Assembly: GCA_045613745.1 (NCBI GenBank)
Contig: JAZLBP010000012.1
Coordinates: forward strand, 80,691-144,690
Source of the DNA: UBA940 sp045613745
Lineage (GTDB): Bacteria > Bacteroidota > Bacteroidia > Bacteroidales > Rikenellaceae
Length of the DNA stretch: 64,000 nt
Direction of reading: 5' to 3'
Shown: positions 1-8,132 of the stretch, in pieces
How the letters are laid out: the number at the start of each line of letters is the position of its first letter
Position numbering within the stretch: the stretch's first letter is position 1
Notes under the pieces: generated by a model
Told to the model about the DNA's origin: nothing
Database searches by the model: none
What the model saw: only the letters and a program-made list of their open reading frames with translations
Position numbers and translations under genes: made by a program

Positions 1-1231
1 TTTGACGTGCGTGTGCAATCTCGCGTGTACGACGGGGCGACTCAAACGCCTCGGTGGTAATACCCAAACACTCGCACACAACCTCTTTGATGTGCTCGAT
101 GGTAATCTCCTTTTGGGTAAACTGCACATACACCTTCAAAATCTCTTTTGCCAAGGCGGGAGTGATGCGTTTGCCCAAGAATTGTGCATTGGCAACCAAC
201 GAAGCCAGCGCACCCTCAATCTCACGCACATTGGCGGTGATATTCTCGGCCAAGAAGGTAATTACATCCTCGGGAATCTCGATACCCATTTTATTGACCT
301 TCAAGCGGATAATCTTGATTTTGGTCTCGATGTCGGGTACTCCCAACTCGCCCGAAAGACCCCATTTAAAACGGGTCAACAATCGTTGCTCGATATCTTT
401 CAACTCCACAGGCGGCTTGTCCGAAGTCATAATCAGCTGCTTGTTGGCAAGTTGCAGGTGGTTGAAGATGTTGAAGAATGCATTTTGGGTCGAAGGCTTG
501 CCCGACAACTCTTGAATATCATCGACAATCAGCACATCAATCATCTGATAGAAGTGGATAAAGTCGTTGACCTCTTTGTTGAGCACCGCGCGGGTGTATT
601 GTGCCTGGAACTTATTCATCGACACATACAGCACTTGCAGGTGGGGGAAGCGTTGTTTAACCTCCAAACCGATGGCTTGCGCCAAGTGGGTTTTACCCAA
701 GCCCGACGCACCATAAATATAGAGCGGGTTGAAGGGAGTTTTTCCCGGATTGAGAGCCGCAGCCAGTCCCGACGAGCGCACCAGACGGTTGCACGCACCC
801 TCCACAAAAGTCTCCATCGTGTGATTGGGATTCAATTGAGGGTCAATTGGCATACGACGGATGCCGGGAATTGTCATAGGATTTACTATATTTGCGGTGT
901 TGGTTTGCTCCGCAAAACGGGTAATTGTCGTAATGTCAGCCTCTTCGTGAATCGAGGGCGCTTGTTGCTCCTTTTTGGGGAACGCATAACGCACTTTGGT
1001 CTTGTTTCCGAACTGCTGTTGGATTACGGGTTTTAGGAACGGGATGTAGTTCTTCTCGATTTGATAAACGTAACTCTCGTTGGGAACACGCAGACGCAAC
1101 ACACTACCATCAAAATCAAGCAGTTCAATAGGCTTGAACCATTTAACAAACTCATTCTCAGGAGTTTGCTCTTTGATTTTGGAAAGGCAGTTTTGCCAAG
1201 CTTCGTTGTATGTAGCGTTGTTGTTCAACAT
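1..1231 (-). CDS. dnaA: Chromosomal replication initiator DnaA (3' end cut by window edge)
   Basis: DnaA is the AAA+ ATPase that binds DnaA boxes and opens oriC. About 410 residues are visible from an ATG at 1231. An N-terminal domain I is followed by a Walker A motif GASGLGKTH near residue 173, a Walker B VLIVDDIQE near 235, the AAA+ lid, and the start of the C-terminal DNA-binding domain (SPRRTREIAHARQ). The family is usually about 450-470 residues, so only the last part of domain IV lies outside the window. It is divergent from the phosphohexomutase gene. I saw no convincing DnaA-box cluster in the 240 bp upstream, so oriC may lie elsewhere. Confidence 0.95.
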   Translation of the reverse strand, partial: MLNNNATYNEAWQNCLSKIKEQTPENEFVKWFKPIELLDFDGSVLRLRVPNESYVYQIEKNYIPFLKPVIQQQFGNKTKVRYAFPKKEQQAPSIHEEADITTITRFAEQTNTANIVNPMTIPGIRRMPIDPQLNPNHTMETFVEGACNRLVRSSGLAAALNPGKTPFNPLYIYGASGLGKTHLAQAIGLEVKQRFPHLQVLYVSMNKFQAQYTRAVLNKEVNDFIHFYQMIDVLIVDDIQELSGKPSTQNAFFNIFNHLQLANKQLIMTSDKPPVELKDIEQRLLTRFKWGLSGELGVPDIETKIKIIRLKVNKMGIEIPEDVITFLAENITANVREIEGALASLVANAQFLGKRITPALAKEILKVYVQFTQKEITIEHIKEVVCECLGITTEAFESPRRTREIAHARQ

Positions 1232-1316
1232 TAATGAGAGGTTGGAATTGGGTTCATCTTGTTTCGTGGAGCAAAATTGCGGCAAAAATTGTTAAAAAAA
1301 AATAGCGCGAACCGTT

Positions 1317-1325
1317 GCAAATTTA
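1317..1325 (-). promoter_or_regulatory. Candidate -7 box for dnaA
   Basis: TAAATTTGC on the minus strand matches the Bacteroidota TAnnTTTGY element and lies about 85 bp upstream of the dnaA ATG. No TTTG at the expected -33 spacing is visible, so the call is weak. Confidence 0.4.
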
Positions 1326-1407
1326 TTTCCTTTTGTTATGGGAATCGGCGGCCAAAATTTTCCAACATATTTAACCCATTGATTGATAGAATTTAGAAAA
1401 AAATCAC

Positions 1408-1416
1408 TATTTTTGC
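1408..1416 (+). promoter_or_regulatory. Candidate -7 box for phosphohexomutase gene
   Basis: TATTTTTGC fits TAnnTTTGY. An ATTG lies at 1382-1385, 22 bp upstream, slightly wider than the usual 19-21 bp. The box is 54 bp before the ATG. Confidence 0.55.
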
Positions 1417-1470
1417 ATATATTATTTTCTTAGGATAAAAACAAAACAATATAAATAAAACTTATACTCT

Positions 1471-3210
1471 ATGGAAAACAATTTAGACACCATCGTAAAG
1501 GCCAAAGCACAACAATGGCTTGATGGAGATTATGACGCTCAAACCAAGGAGCAAGTTCGTCAACTGATGGAAAATGACCCCAAAGAGTTGGTCGAAAGTT
1601 TCTACAAAGATCTCGAATTTGGTACTGGTGGTCTGCGTGGTATTATGGGTGTCGGCACCAACCGTATGAACAAATACACCGTTGGTTCTGCAACCCAAGG
1701 TCTTGCTAACTACCTTATCAAAGCCTACCCCACCGAGCAAATCAAAGTTGCTATCGCCTACGACAGCCGCAACAACAGCAAGGAGTTTGCAGCTCACGTT
1801 GCCGACATCTTTGCTTCGAACGGCTTCAAGGTGTTCTTGTTCGATGACCTCCGCCCCACTCCCGAGTTAAGCTTCGCTATCCGCGAGCTGGGTTGCCACA
1901 GCGGTGTTATGGTTACCGCTTCGCACAACCCCAAAGAGTATAACGGCTACAAAGCATACTGGGGTGACGGTAGCCAAGTGACCTCGCCTCACGATACCAA
2001 CATCATCGACGAGGTTGGCAAGATTACCGACAACTCACAAGTTAAGACTGGTCTGAACGCCGAAAACATCACTATGCTGGGCGAGGAGTTCGACAATATA
2101 TATTTAAATAAGGTACGCTCGCTGTCGATTGCTCCCGATGCAGTTGCTGAGTGCAGCGATATGTGCTTGGTTTACACCCCTCTGCACGGTACCGGTGTGC
2201 GCTTGGTACCCGAGAGCTTGAAACGCTACGGCTTTACCAATGTCGAGGTTGTTGCCGAGCAAGCCAAAGTTGACGGTAACTTCCCCACCGTTGCATCGCC
2301 CAACCCCGAGGAGCCTTCGGCAATGAAGATGGCTATCGAGTTGGCGAAAGAGAAAAACGCCGAGTTGGTACTCGCAACCGACCCCGACGCCGACCGTGTA
2401 GCTATTGCCGTACGCGACGAGAAGGGCGAGTTCGTTTTGCTCAATGGTAACCAAACCTGCGCTCTGCTCACCAGCTATATGCTGACTGGTTGGGCCGAGA
2501 AGGGCAAACTTACCGGCAAGGAGTTCGTTGTTAAGACCATCGTAACCTCGGAGATGATTCCCGCTGTTGCTGCAAGCTATGGCGTTAAGAGCTACGACTG
2601 TCTGACCGGTTTCAAATACATCGCCAAGATCATCCGCGAGAAAGAGGGCGTTGAGCAATATATCGGTGGTGGCGAGGAGAGCTTCGGTTTCCTTGCAGGC
2701 GACTTCGTTCGCGACAAAGACGCTGTGAGCGCTTGTTCGCTGGCTGCTGAGGCTGCCGCTTGGGCTAAAACCAAAGGCCTGTCGCTCTACTCTTGGCTCA
2801 AACAAATGTACGTTAAGTTCGGCTTCTATAAAGAGGGCCTCGTGAATGTTGTCCGCAAAGGCAAAGAGGGTCAAGAGGAGATTGCTCGTATGATGAGCGA
2901 CTACCGCAGCAACCCGCCCCAAAGCATTCTGGGCAGCCCCGTAGTTGTTATCAAGGACTACCAATCGCTCGAGCAAACCGACCTGCGCACCGGCAAGAAA
3001 ACTCCTATCGAGATGGATCGCTCGAACGTGCTGCAATTCTTCACCGAGGAAGGTTCGAAAGTTTCGATTCGTCCTTCGGGCACCGAGCCTAAGATTAAGT
3101 TCTACTTTGGCGTGAAAGCACCCTTGTGCTGCCCCGACCACTTCCAAGAGGTAGAGGCTCAGCTCGACGCCAAAATTGAGAATATCAAAAAGGAACTTAA
3201 CCTGTTGTAA
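1471..3210 (+). CDS. Phosphoglucomutase/phosphomannomutase family enzyme
   Basis: This 579-residue alpha-D-phosphohexomutase interconverts hexose 1- and 6-phosphates, feeding glycogen, nucleotide-sugar and glycolytic pools in the cytoplasm. All four family signatures are present: the phosphoserine loop TASHNPKEYNG near residue 150, the metal loop DPDADR near 305, the sugar-binding GGEESFGF near 400, and the phosphate-binding RPSGTEPKIKFY near the C-terminus. The length fits the long PGM2-like bacterial group better than short PMM/PGM or GlmM enzymes. Substrate preference cannot be read from sequence. It is a single-gene unit with its own promoter and a strong terminator. Confidence 0.93.
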   Translation: MENNLDTIVKAKAQQWLDGDYDAQTKEQVRQLMENDPKELVESFYKDLEFGTGGLRGIMGVGTNRMNKYTVGSATQGLANYLIKAYPTEQIKVAIAYDSRNNSKEFAAHVADIFASNGFKVFLFDDLRPTPELSFAIRELGCHSGVMVTASHNPKEYNGYKAYWGDGSQVTSPHDTNIIDEVGKITDNSQVKTGLNAENITMLGEEFDNIYLNKVRSLSIAPDAVAECSDMCLVYTPLHGTGVRLVPESLKRYGFTNVEVVAEQAKVDGNFPTVASPNPEEPSAMKMAIELAKEKNAELVLATDPDADRVAIAVRDEKGEFVLLNGNQTCALLTSYMLTGWAEKGKLTGKEFVVKTIVTSEMIPAVAASYGVKSYDCLTGFKYIAKIIREKEGVEQYIGGGEESFGFLAGDFVRDKDAVSACSLAAEAAAWAKTKGLSLYSWLKQMYVKFGFYKEGLVNVVRKGKEGQEEIARMMSDYRSNPPQSILGSPVVVIKDYQSLEQTDLRTGKKTPIEMDRSNVLQFFTEEGSKVSIRPSGTEPKIKFYFGVKAPLCCPDHFQEVEAQLDAKIENIKKELNLL

Positions 3211-3262
3211 TCAATAGGTTTAGCATACCTTGGGGTGGGTTACTTCAATCCCCCACCCTCAC

Positions 3263-3297
3263 ACTCCGCAGTCCACCACGGGCCGCGGAGTTTTTTT
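3263..3297 (+). terminator. Rho-independent terminator of phosphohexomutase gene
   Basis: ACTCCGC at 3263-3269 pairs with GCGGAGT at 3285-3291 and is followed by a run of seven T. Confidence 0.85.
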
Positions 3298-3301
3298 GTT
3301 G

Positions 3302-3340
3302 GTCTAAAACAACAGAGCCTGCGACGTATCGCAGGCTCTG
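3302..3340 (-). terminator. Terminator of glutamine synthetase gene
   Basis: A perfect 12-bp inverted repeat (3313-3324 with 3329-3340, 4-nt loop) lies just beyond the glnN stop. On the minus strand it is followed by TTGTTTT. Confidence 0.75.
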
Positions 3341-3372
3341 TCCTTATAAAAAAGTTTTTTTGTTGGGTCTGA

Positions 3373-5574
3373 TTAGATAGTGAACAACTCGCGGTATTTG
3401 GGCAGAGGCCACAGACGGTCATCCACAATCATCTCCAATTGGTCGATGTGCGAGCGGATATCCACCATATAGGGTTTAACCTCGGCCTCGTAGCGGGCTG
3501 CTCGTTCAATAATATCCTCAATCGCATTGAGTTCGCGACGTGCATCAATCATTCGGGCGGTTAGCTCACGGATGGTGTTGACGTGTTCCGAAATCTTGCG
3601 AATAGTGTTAATCTCGGCCGACGCCATCTCTTTGTACTCCTCGCCAAACAGGTTGCGCAGACCCTCGACATTGCGGATCAACACATTTTGATAACCAATG
3701 GCAGTGGGGATAATGTGGTTAACGGCCAGGTCACCCAGCACACGCGACTCGATTTGAATCTTTTTGAGCAGGGTCTCGTTCTTGATTTCGTAGCGAGCCT
3801 CCAACTCGGCACGATTCATCACGCCGAATGTCTCAAACAGCTCGATATTCTCTTCCGAAATATACTCCTTGATGGCCGAGGATACCATATTGATACCTCG
3901 CAAGCCACGACGCTCGGCCTCGCGGTGCCACTCCTCGCTGTAACCATTACCCTCGAAACGAATCTTCTTCGACTCAATGATAAACTTACGAATGGTTTGC
4001 AGAATAGCCTCATCCTTCTTGACACCCTTCTCAACCAGTGCCTCCACCTCGTTTTTGAACTCGGTCAGGGTGTTGGCAACGGCGGTATTGAGCACAATCA
4101 GAGGCATTGCGCAGTTGGCCGACGAACCCGTAGCACGCAACTCAAAGCGGTTACCCGTAAATGCAAAGGGTGATGTACGGTTGCGGTCGGTGTTGTCGAG
4201 CATAATCTCGGGGATACGACCGATATCGAGTTTGATGCCAGTCTTCTCCTCGGGAGTCAGTGCCTTCTCCGAGATGCGCTCCTCGATTTGAGTCAGGATA
4301 TTGTTGATGTGCGCACCAGTAAACACAGACAATACGGCGGGAGGAGCCTCGCCACCACCCAAACGGTGTGAGTTGCCCTCGGTAGCCACCGATGCCATAA
4401 TCATAGTGCCGTGGTCGCACGCAGCCTTCATCGTAGCCACAAAGAAGGCAAGGAATTGCATATTGCTTTTGGGAGTACGTCCGGGAGCCAGCAGGTTTTG
4501 ACCCTCGATGGTTGCCAACGACCAGTTGCAGTGCTTACCCGAGCCGTTCACACCCTCATAGGGCTTCTCGTGGAACAACACTTGCAGGTGGTGTTTGGCA
4601 GCCACCTTGCGCATTATGGTCATCAGCAGAGTGTTGTGGTCCACCGCAATGTTGGCCTCCTCAAACATAGGCGCACACTCGTATTGGTTGGGTGCTACCT
4701 CGTTGTGACGTGTTTTGAGCGGAATACCCAAACGGAAACAGCGATACTCCAACTCTTTCATATAGTTAACCACACGCTCGGGAATGTCGCCCCAGTAGTG
4801 GTCGTCAAGTTGCTGATCTTTCGATGCCGAGTGACCCATCAGTGTGCGACCCGTAAGTTCGAGGTCGGGACGTGCGCGATAGAGTCCCTCATCCACAAGG
4901 AAATACTCTTGCTCCCAACCCAGCGTGGGAACAACCTTGGTCGAAGCGTCCTTGTCGAAGAGCTGACACACAGCCACAGCCGCCTTGTCAATGGCAGCCA
5001 TCGAGCGCAACAGCGGAGTTTTGTAGTCAAGAGCCTCGCCGGTGTATGCGATGAAGATACTCGGGATACACAAAGTATCGTCCATAATAAAGGTGGGCGA
5101 CGAGGGGTCCCACGCGCTATAACCGCGTGCCTCGAATGTATTACGCAGACCACCATTGGGGAACGACGATGCGTCGGGCTCTTGTTGAACGAGCAGTGCG
5201 CCGCTGAACTTCTCCAACGCGCGAGTTTCGTTCCAAATAGGCTCAACAAAGGTATCGTGCTTCTCGGCAGTTGCCTCGTTCAGGGGTTGGAACCAGTGTG
5301 TGTAGTGTGTTACACCACGCTCCATAGCCCATCGTTTCATACCGTTGGCTACTTGGTCGGCCACTTTGCGGTCGATACGTCGTCCTTCGGTGATGGCGTT
5401 GATAACGCTTTCGTAGGCTTCGCCCGACAGGTAGTCGCGCATCTTGTCGATGCTGAAAACGTCCATACCATAGTATTCCGATATTTTAGTTGTAGGTACC
5501 GTCGATTCGGCTGCCTTGCGGTTCAGCATTTGTTCGATGGCTTTAAAGCGCAGAGATTCCATAGTTTTACTCAA
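3373..5574 (-). CDS. glnN: Type III glutamine synthetase
   Basis: This 733-residue cytoplasmic enzyme makes glutamine from glutamate, ammonia and ATP. The length and N-terminal region are those of GSIII, the form typical of Bacteroidota, and not the ~450-residue GSI. Visible signatures are the substrate/ATP region VNGSGKHCNWSL near residue 345 and NRTSPFAFTGNRFELRATGS near 465. A canonical promoter sits 20-50 bp upstream and a strong terminator follows, so it is monocistronic. A 768-codon open frame on the opposite strand (4411-6717) is a codon-bias shadow. Confidence 0.96.
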   Translation of the reverse strand: MSKTMESLRFKAIEQMLNRKAAESTVPTTKISEYYGMDVFSIDKMRDYLSGEAYESVINAITEGRRIDRKVADQVANGMKRWAMERGVTHYTHWFQPLNEATAEKHDTFVEPIWNETRALEKFSGALLVQQEPDASSFPNGGLRNTFEARGYSAWDPSSPTFIMDDTLCIPSIFIAYTGEALDYKTPLLRSMAAIDKAAVAVCQLFDKDASTKVVPTLGWEQEYFLVDEGLYRARPDLELTGRTLMGHSASKDQQLDDHYWGDIPERVVNYMKELEYRCFRLGIPLKTRHNEVAPNQYECAPMFEEANIAVDHNTLLMTIMRKVAAKHHLQVLFHEKPYEGVNGSGKHCNWSLATIEGQNLLAPGRTPKSNMQFLAFFVATMKAACDHGTMIMASVATEGNSHRLGGGEAPPAVLSVFTGAHINNILTQIEERISEKALTPEEKTGIKLDIGRIPEIMLDNTDRNRTSPFAFTGNRFELRATGSSANCAMPLIVLNTAVANTLTEFKNEVEALVEKGVKKDEAILQTIRKFIIESKKIRFEGNGYSEEWHREAERRGLRGINMVSSAIKEYISEENIELFETFGVMNRAELEARYEIKNETLLKKIQIESRVLGDLAVNHIIPTAIGYQNVLIRNVEGLRNLFGEEYKEMASAEINTIRKISEHVNTIRELTARMIDARRELNAIEDIIERAARYEAEVKPYMVDIRSHIDQLEMIVDDRLWPLPKYRELFTI

Positions 5575-5592
5575 AATGCATTAAGTTTTGAT

Positions 5593-5625
5593 GCAAAACT
5601 ATTAATTTTCATTCAAACCCCCAAA
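5593..5625 (-). promoter_or_regulatory. Promoter of glnN
   Basis: On the minus strand TTTG (5622-5625), a 20-bp spacer, and TAGTTTTGC (5593-5601) match the Bacteroidota housekeeping promoter. The predicted start is near 5587, leaving a leader of roughly 13 nt. A second TAGTTTTGC box lies further upstream, at about 5634-5642. Confidence 0.8.
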
Positions 5626-5735
5626 ATTTTCGGGCAAAACTATGTAAAAACAGTATATTTTTTTCACCGCACCCCCTATTTTCGAGGTGACTTTTCGGTT
5701 TTCACTACCTTTTATTGCCATTGGGGGATTTGGAA

Positions 5736-5779
5736 CAAAAAAAAACGAGAGTGTCCCCCGTTTTCGGGAAACACTCTCG
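5736..5779 (-). terminator. Terminator of the SusC/D operon
   Basis: CGAGAGTGT (5746-5754) pairs with ACACTCTCG (5771-5779), with an inner CCCG/CGGG stem. On the minus strand a run of nine T follows. Confidence 0.85.
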
Positions 5780-5802
5780 CGCGTTATACTCTTTCGCTCG
5801 GA

Positions 5803-6651
5803 TTAGCGAGTGAAAGTTGTGCAGAGTTGATATGCAAGGAACAGACCACAATCTACACCATATGCACCCCATTGAGCAGTGGTAATACCAGCAGCACTCA
5901 TAGTTGCTACAACGGGACCATCAATAAGACCCTCGTCTGTATCATAATCGAATGCTACAAAGTGGAAATCACCATAAGTATCATTGTAGTGAAGCATAAA
6001 TTGAGGTTGGAATGTGATGGTACGAGCCTCGAAATCTACAACACCTACCAAGTCGCAAGTCTCATAGAAGTTCTTGATAATAATCTCGTTCTCATTCTCG
6101 CCCTTAACAATTCTAGCAGCACTTTGGTATTCGATAGCGCCACTAAAATCATAGTCAGTCTCGATCCAGTCACCAAGCAACCAATTCCAATCGATAGTCA
6201 CCTTGTCGGTTTTAAAGTTGAAGGTCATCGAGTTGCCATAAGCGGGGCTGAATTTAACACCCTCGGCATCAACAACCTCAAGAGTCAACAGAAAACCAGC
6301 CTCAGCAACATTCTCGTATTTGCAAGTAACGGTGGTCGAACCACAGAACTCACCTGCAGGAATTGTGAGGATTTTGTTTTCAATCTCAAAGTCAACACCC
6401 TCTTTACCAGTTGTGCTCTCGGCAACAACCAACTCATAGGTGCGGTCTTTGTTCGATTTGGTAACCGAATAGAGGTTTACCTCGTAGGTGCAGGTCGAAT
6501 CGGTCAGAACAGCAGTGATGGTAGGCTCCTCAAAGTGAACGAAGTCCAAACCTTGACCACCATTAAGATCGATATCGAGATCCTGCTCTACGTTACAGCT
6601 TGCAAACATAGTTGCAACGGCTGCAAGTGCAAAATAAAATATCTTTTTCAT
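5803..6651 (-). CDS. Surface lipoprotein of SusC/D operon, function unknown
   Basis: This 282-residue protein has a signal peptide and a lipobox FASC with Cys19, followed by an acidic stretch (EQDLDIDLNG), as is common in surface-exported Bacteroidota lipoproteins. The N-terminal third looks like an Ig-like or Calx-beta-like sandwich, and the C-terminal part has a lipocalin-like run of strands beginning WNWLLGDWIETDY. It is the third gene of the operon, 19 bp after susD, the position usually held by a SusE/F-like glycan-binding lipoprotein. That role is inferred from context. No catalytic motif was seen. Confidence 0.7.
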   Translation of the reverse strand: MKKIFYFALAAVATMFASCNVEQDLDIDLNGGQGLDFVHFEEPTITAVLTDSTCTYEVNLYSVTKSNKDRTYELVVAESTTGKEGVDFEIENKILTIPAGEFCGSTTVTCKYENVAEAGFLLTLEVVDAEGVKFSPAYGNSMTFNFKTDKVTIDWNWLLGDWIETDYDFSGAIEYQSAARIVKGENENEIIIKNFYETCDLVGVVDFEARTITFQPQFMLHYNDTYGDFHFVAFDYDTDEGLIDGPVVATMSAAGITTAQWGAYGVDCGLFLAYQLCTTFTR

Positions 6652-6670
6652 ACTATTGGTTCCTCCTTAA

Positions 6671-8101
6671 TTATTTTTTCAAAGCATTGTTGTAAGCGTA
6701 CTCGCTATCGGGGATAGGCCATACATAGCGGCTTTCACCAACCTTAATCTCTACATCAGCAAACGAGTTCTTTTTAACAAAGCTCTCGCCACGACGAGCG
6801 ATGTCGATACCACGAATACCCTCGCAGATGAACTCTGCGCGACGCTCGTTGTAAACAGCCTCCAAGATTGCGGTTTTACCCTCCAATGCATCAACATCCA
6901 AAACATCGTTCTCTGCGATAGCACGCGAGCGAACAGCTTTCAGAGCAGCTTTTGCACTATCCAACGATGCACGGTCACCTACGTTAGCGTAGCACTCTGC
7001 AAGGTTGAGCAGTGTCTCTGCATAACGCATTTGGGGAACCCAGTCTGTTTTGGTACCGATATTGGTGAACTTCTTGCTGTAAAGATAAGTATCACCCATC
7101 TCGGTAAGACCCGAGATACGTTGGTCATTTGCCAAGCTGTAAGCCTCTTTCGAAAGAATACCAGCCTCGGTATCCAACCAACCCACTTGTGCGTTCAGGC
7201 TGTAGTAGTCAGCCACCGACGATTGGGTGTTGGGCGAGTCTTGTGCAGTCATAGGCAGGATGAAAATCATCTCGGTGTTAGCATAGGTATCCTCGCTGAA
7301 AGTACCGAACAAAGTGGTCATATCACTAACCAGAGTGTAGCCGGTGATATCTTTTGCAGTAGCAATAGCCTCGCTCCATTTGCCCATAGCCATCTCAACA
7401 CGCATTTTCAGCATGCGAGCAGCGTCAGCAGTTGCACGGGTTTTGAGAGTTTGCGAAGCCAAAGCAGCGGGTTGGCAATCCAAGAGGATTTGCTCGTAAA
7501 TTGCGCTAATCGACGACAGGGGGCAGTCATTGTTACCCGATGCTTTCAGACCGGTCAAACGCAAGGGAACTGCGGGCGACTCGGGGTTGTACACATAGGG
7601 TTGCGAGTAGAGTTGGCACAATACATAATAGGTATAAGCACGGAGGAATTTAGCCTCGGCGATGTATTGGTCAGCTACCGCTTGGGTAATAATACCCTTC
7701 TCTACGGGGTTGTAAGCAGCCATGTTGTCGATAAACACGTTACACTCGTTGATGATAGAGTAAGCCATAACCCAAGTGGGTGCGTTCTCCAACTCATTGC
7801 TACCGAGTACGTTCATCTCGTAAGTGTCTTTCAGAGTTTGTTGGTTGCTGATGTTTACAACATCGTCACCACGGCTGTCAAGCGCAGCATAAGTTTTACC
7901 ACCCATAAAGGTGTAGCTCATAGTGCTGGTGCTTTTGAAGTAGTGGTAGCAACCCATCAGGTTAGCCTCGATGTACTCTGCTTTGCTGAATACCAGAGGC
8001 TCGTTGGTTGTATCGGGAATCGGTTGATTCAGGAAGTCCTCGCAGCTGGTCATCGACACGAGCGACACAAGGGCCATCAAACCAATAAATATCTTTTTCA
8101 T
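6671..8101 (-). CDS. SusD/RagB family nutrient-binding lipoprotein
   Basis: This 476-residue outer-membrane lipoprotein caps the SusC barrel and captures oligosaccharide or peptide ligands. The lipobox is MTSC with Cys20, followed by EDFLNQPIP, the typical SusD start. The middle is helical TPR-like sequence, and the C-terminus has the family NERRAEFICEGIRGIDIARR motif followed by a WPIP segment. It is 31 bp downstream of the susC gene. The ligand cannot be deduced because no glycosidase, peptidase or sensor gene lies in the same operon. Confidence 0.93.
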   Translation of the reverse strand: MKKIFIGLMALVSLVSMTSCEDFLNQPIPDTTNEPLVFSKAEYIEANLMGCYHYFKSTSTMSYTFMGGKTYAALDSRGDDVVNISNQQTLKDTYEMNVLGSNELENAPTWVMAYSIINECNVFIDNMAAYNPVEKGIITQAVADQYIAEAKFLRAYTYYVLCQLYSQPYVYNPESPAVPLRLTGLKASGNNDCPLSSISAIYEQILLDCQPAALASQTLKTRATADAARMLKMRVEMAMGKWSEAIATAKDITGYTLVSDMTTLFGTFSEDTYANTEMIFILPMTAQDSPNTQSSVADYYSLNAQVGWLDTEAGILSKEAYSLANDQRISGLTEMGDTYLYSKKFTNIGTKTDWVPQMRYAETLLNLAECYANVGDRASLDSAKAALKAVRSRAIAENDVLDVDALEGKTAILEAVYNERRAEFICEGIRGIDIARRGESFVKKNSFADVEIKVGESRYVWPIPDSEYAYNNALKK

Positions 8102-8132
8102 ATCTGTAATCTGTTTTTGAACCGGTTAATAA

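Noticed and set aside
2..1036. 344-codon open frame on the plus strand
   Set aside because: It is the antisense of dnaA, whose minus-strand frame carries the Walker motifs and the DNA-binding domain.
1232..1470. oriC next to dnaA
   Set aside because: No cluster of DnaA-box-like TTATNCACA sites was seen. In this phylum dnaA is not always beside the origin.
4411..6717. 768-codon open frame on the plus strand
   Set aside because: It runs antisense across glnN, a terminator and the lipoprotein gene, has no domain, and spans the intergenic region with promoter and terminator signals.
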